The position numbers were made by a program, and so were the translations under genes. This document shows positions 26,508 through 27,331 of a DNA stretch of 27,331 bases, one piece after another. This DNA is from Cladosporium sp. IMV 00045. Taxonomy: Eukaryota; Ascomycota; Dothideomycetes; Cladosporiales; Cladosporiaceae. Numbering within the stretch: the stretch's first letter is position 1; each line of letters starts with the position of its first letter. The notes beneath the pieces are model-generated. The model did no database searches, was not told where the DNA came from, and worked only from the letters and a program-made list of their open reading frames with translations. The stretch covers positions 1 through 27,331 of the forward strand of contig MSJI02000743.1 of the NCBI GenBank assembly GCA_001931905.2, given 5' to 3'.

Positions 26508-27331
26508 ATGGAGACTGCGTCACAGAGTCCCAAAAGTCCTTCGCCACCGCGTGGCACCAAACGAAAGGCGGACGAAATAGACGGACCGCGACGAATTCGT
26601 GCTCTTCACCAGGACGTCGTGAACAAGATTGCTGCTGGAGAGATCATCGTTGCACCCGTACATGCTCTCAAAGAACTCATCGAGAATGCTGTCGATGCAG
26701 GCTCCACCAGTCTCGAGATCCTCGTCAAAGACGGCGGACTAAAATTGCTTCAAATATCCGACAATGGCTGCGGAATCAACAAAGATGACATGCCTATCCT
26801 ATGTGAACGCTTCACTACGTCCAAACTCAAGGCGTTCGAAGACCTGCAATCAATCGGCACATATGGCTTCCGAGGTGAAGCGCTTGCCAGTATATCACAC
26901 ATTGCACACCTGAACATCACGACCAAGACTGCAGATTCTAGCTGTGCGTGGAGGGCATACTACGCAGCTGGAAAACTTGCGCCGCCCAAGCCCGGTCAAA
27001 GTGCAGATCCGAAAGCATGCGCTGGAAGACAAGGCACCCAAATTCAAGTCGAAGATCTGTTCTACAATGTTCCAACGCGTCGACGAGCATTCAGATCTGC
27101 CAGTGAAGAGTATGCGAAGATCGCAGAGCAGGTCGGCAAGTATGCTGTGCATTGTCAGGGCGTGGCGTTCACTTGCAAGAAACAAGGCGAATCAGGCGCT
27201 GGCATTGCGGTCCCTATGGCCGCTAGCACGAAGGACAGGATCCGAATCATCCACAACAGCACAATAGCAAATGAGCTGATGGAGTTTGACCTAGAAAATG
27301 GCCCGTATGGCTTCAAAGCAAAAGGCTTTGC
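26508..27331 (+). CDS. MLH1: DNA mismatch repair protein MLH1, N-terminal part
   Basis: The open frame from ATG 26508 runs off the window end after about 274 residues; the full protein is usually 700-800. MLH1 is a GHKL-type ATPase that pairs with PMS1/PMS2 in the nucleus and acts after MutS homologues have found a mismatch. The N-terminal ATPase motifs are complete: motif [12 protein letters not shown] (catalytic Glu in KELIEN), motif [16 protein letters not shown], and motif [17 protein letters not shown], followed by [20 protein letters not shown]. The first 30 residues are an extra, Ser/Pro- and Lys-rich extension with a likely nuclear localisation signal ([12 protein letters not shown]). 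No intron is needed in the visible part. MLH1 is favoured over PMS2 by the [17 protein letters not shown] wording and the [13 protein letters not shown] context. Confidence 0.95.
   Translation, partial: METASQSPKSPSPPRGTKRKADEIDGPRRIRALHQDVVNKIAAGEIIVAPVHALKELIENAVDAGSTSLEILVKDGGLKLLQISDNGCGINKDDMPILCERFTTSKLKAFEDLQSIGTYGFRGEALASISHIAHLNITTKTADSSCAWRAYYAAGKLAPPKPGQSADPKACAGRQGTQIQVEDLFYNVPTRRRAFRSASEEYAKIAEQVGKYAVHCQGVAFTCKKQGESGAGIAVPMAASTKDRIRIIHNSTIANELMEFDLENGPYGFKAKGF

Overview
The window is nuclear DNA of a filamentous ascomycete. The evidence is short introns with GT..AG ends and CTAAC/CTGAC branch points, compact intergenic spaces, pyrimidine-rich core promoters, and a gene set typical of Pezizomycotina (fungal microbial-type rhodopsin, Zn2Cys6 regulator, trichothecene-acetyltransferase-like enzyme). 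A dothideomycete is my best guess, but that is inference from general protein resemblance and was not tested.

Layout from left to right: the 3' end of a Lys/Gly-repeat protein; an HXXXD acyltransferase (+); a two-exon Myb/SANT-like protein (-); a 1.6 kb spacer; a small RNA-binding-like protein with a YwbE/DUF2196 domain and a zinc finger (-), divergent from the splicing factor CWC22 (+); an N-terminal protein methyltransferase of the TAE1/NTM1 family (-); a frameshifted, truncated relic of a mitochondrial-type aldehyde dehydrogenase (+); a four-exon light-driven proton-pump-type rhodopsin (+); a spacer with diverged direct repeats; a two-exon RPEL-repeat (predicted actin-binding) protein (+); a 2.4 kb spacer leading to a Zn2Cys6 transcription factor (+); a monoacylglycerol-lipase-like hydrolase (+); a Hikeshi/OPI10 protein (-), divergent from a Nudix hydrolase (+); RPB8, a shared RNA polymerase subunit (-, two exons), divergent from the start of MLH1 (+, cut by the window end).

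Most genes are single-copy housekeeping genes, several in divergent pairs with short shared promoters (YwbE-like/CWC22, OPI10/Nudix, RPB8/MLH1). Accessory character is concentrated in 10.2-16 kb, where the ALDH relic, the opsin, the repeats and a recurring TAGGTAGGTAC motif lie together. I see no transposase, tRNA, rRNA, CRISPR array or obvious biosynthetic cluster. I did not find a clear new multi-gene system. The items most worth following are the opsin with an in-frame intron, the ALDH relic beside it, the YwbE/zinc-finger protein and the small RPEL protein.
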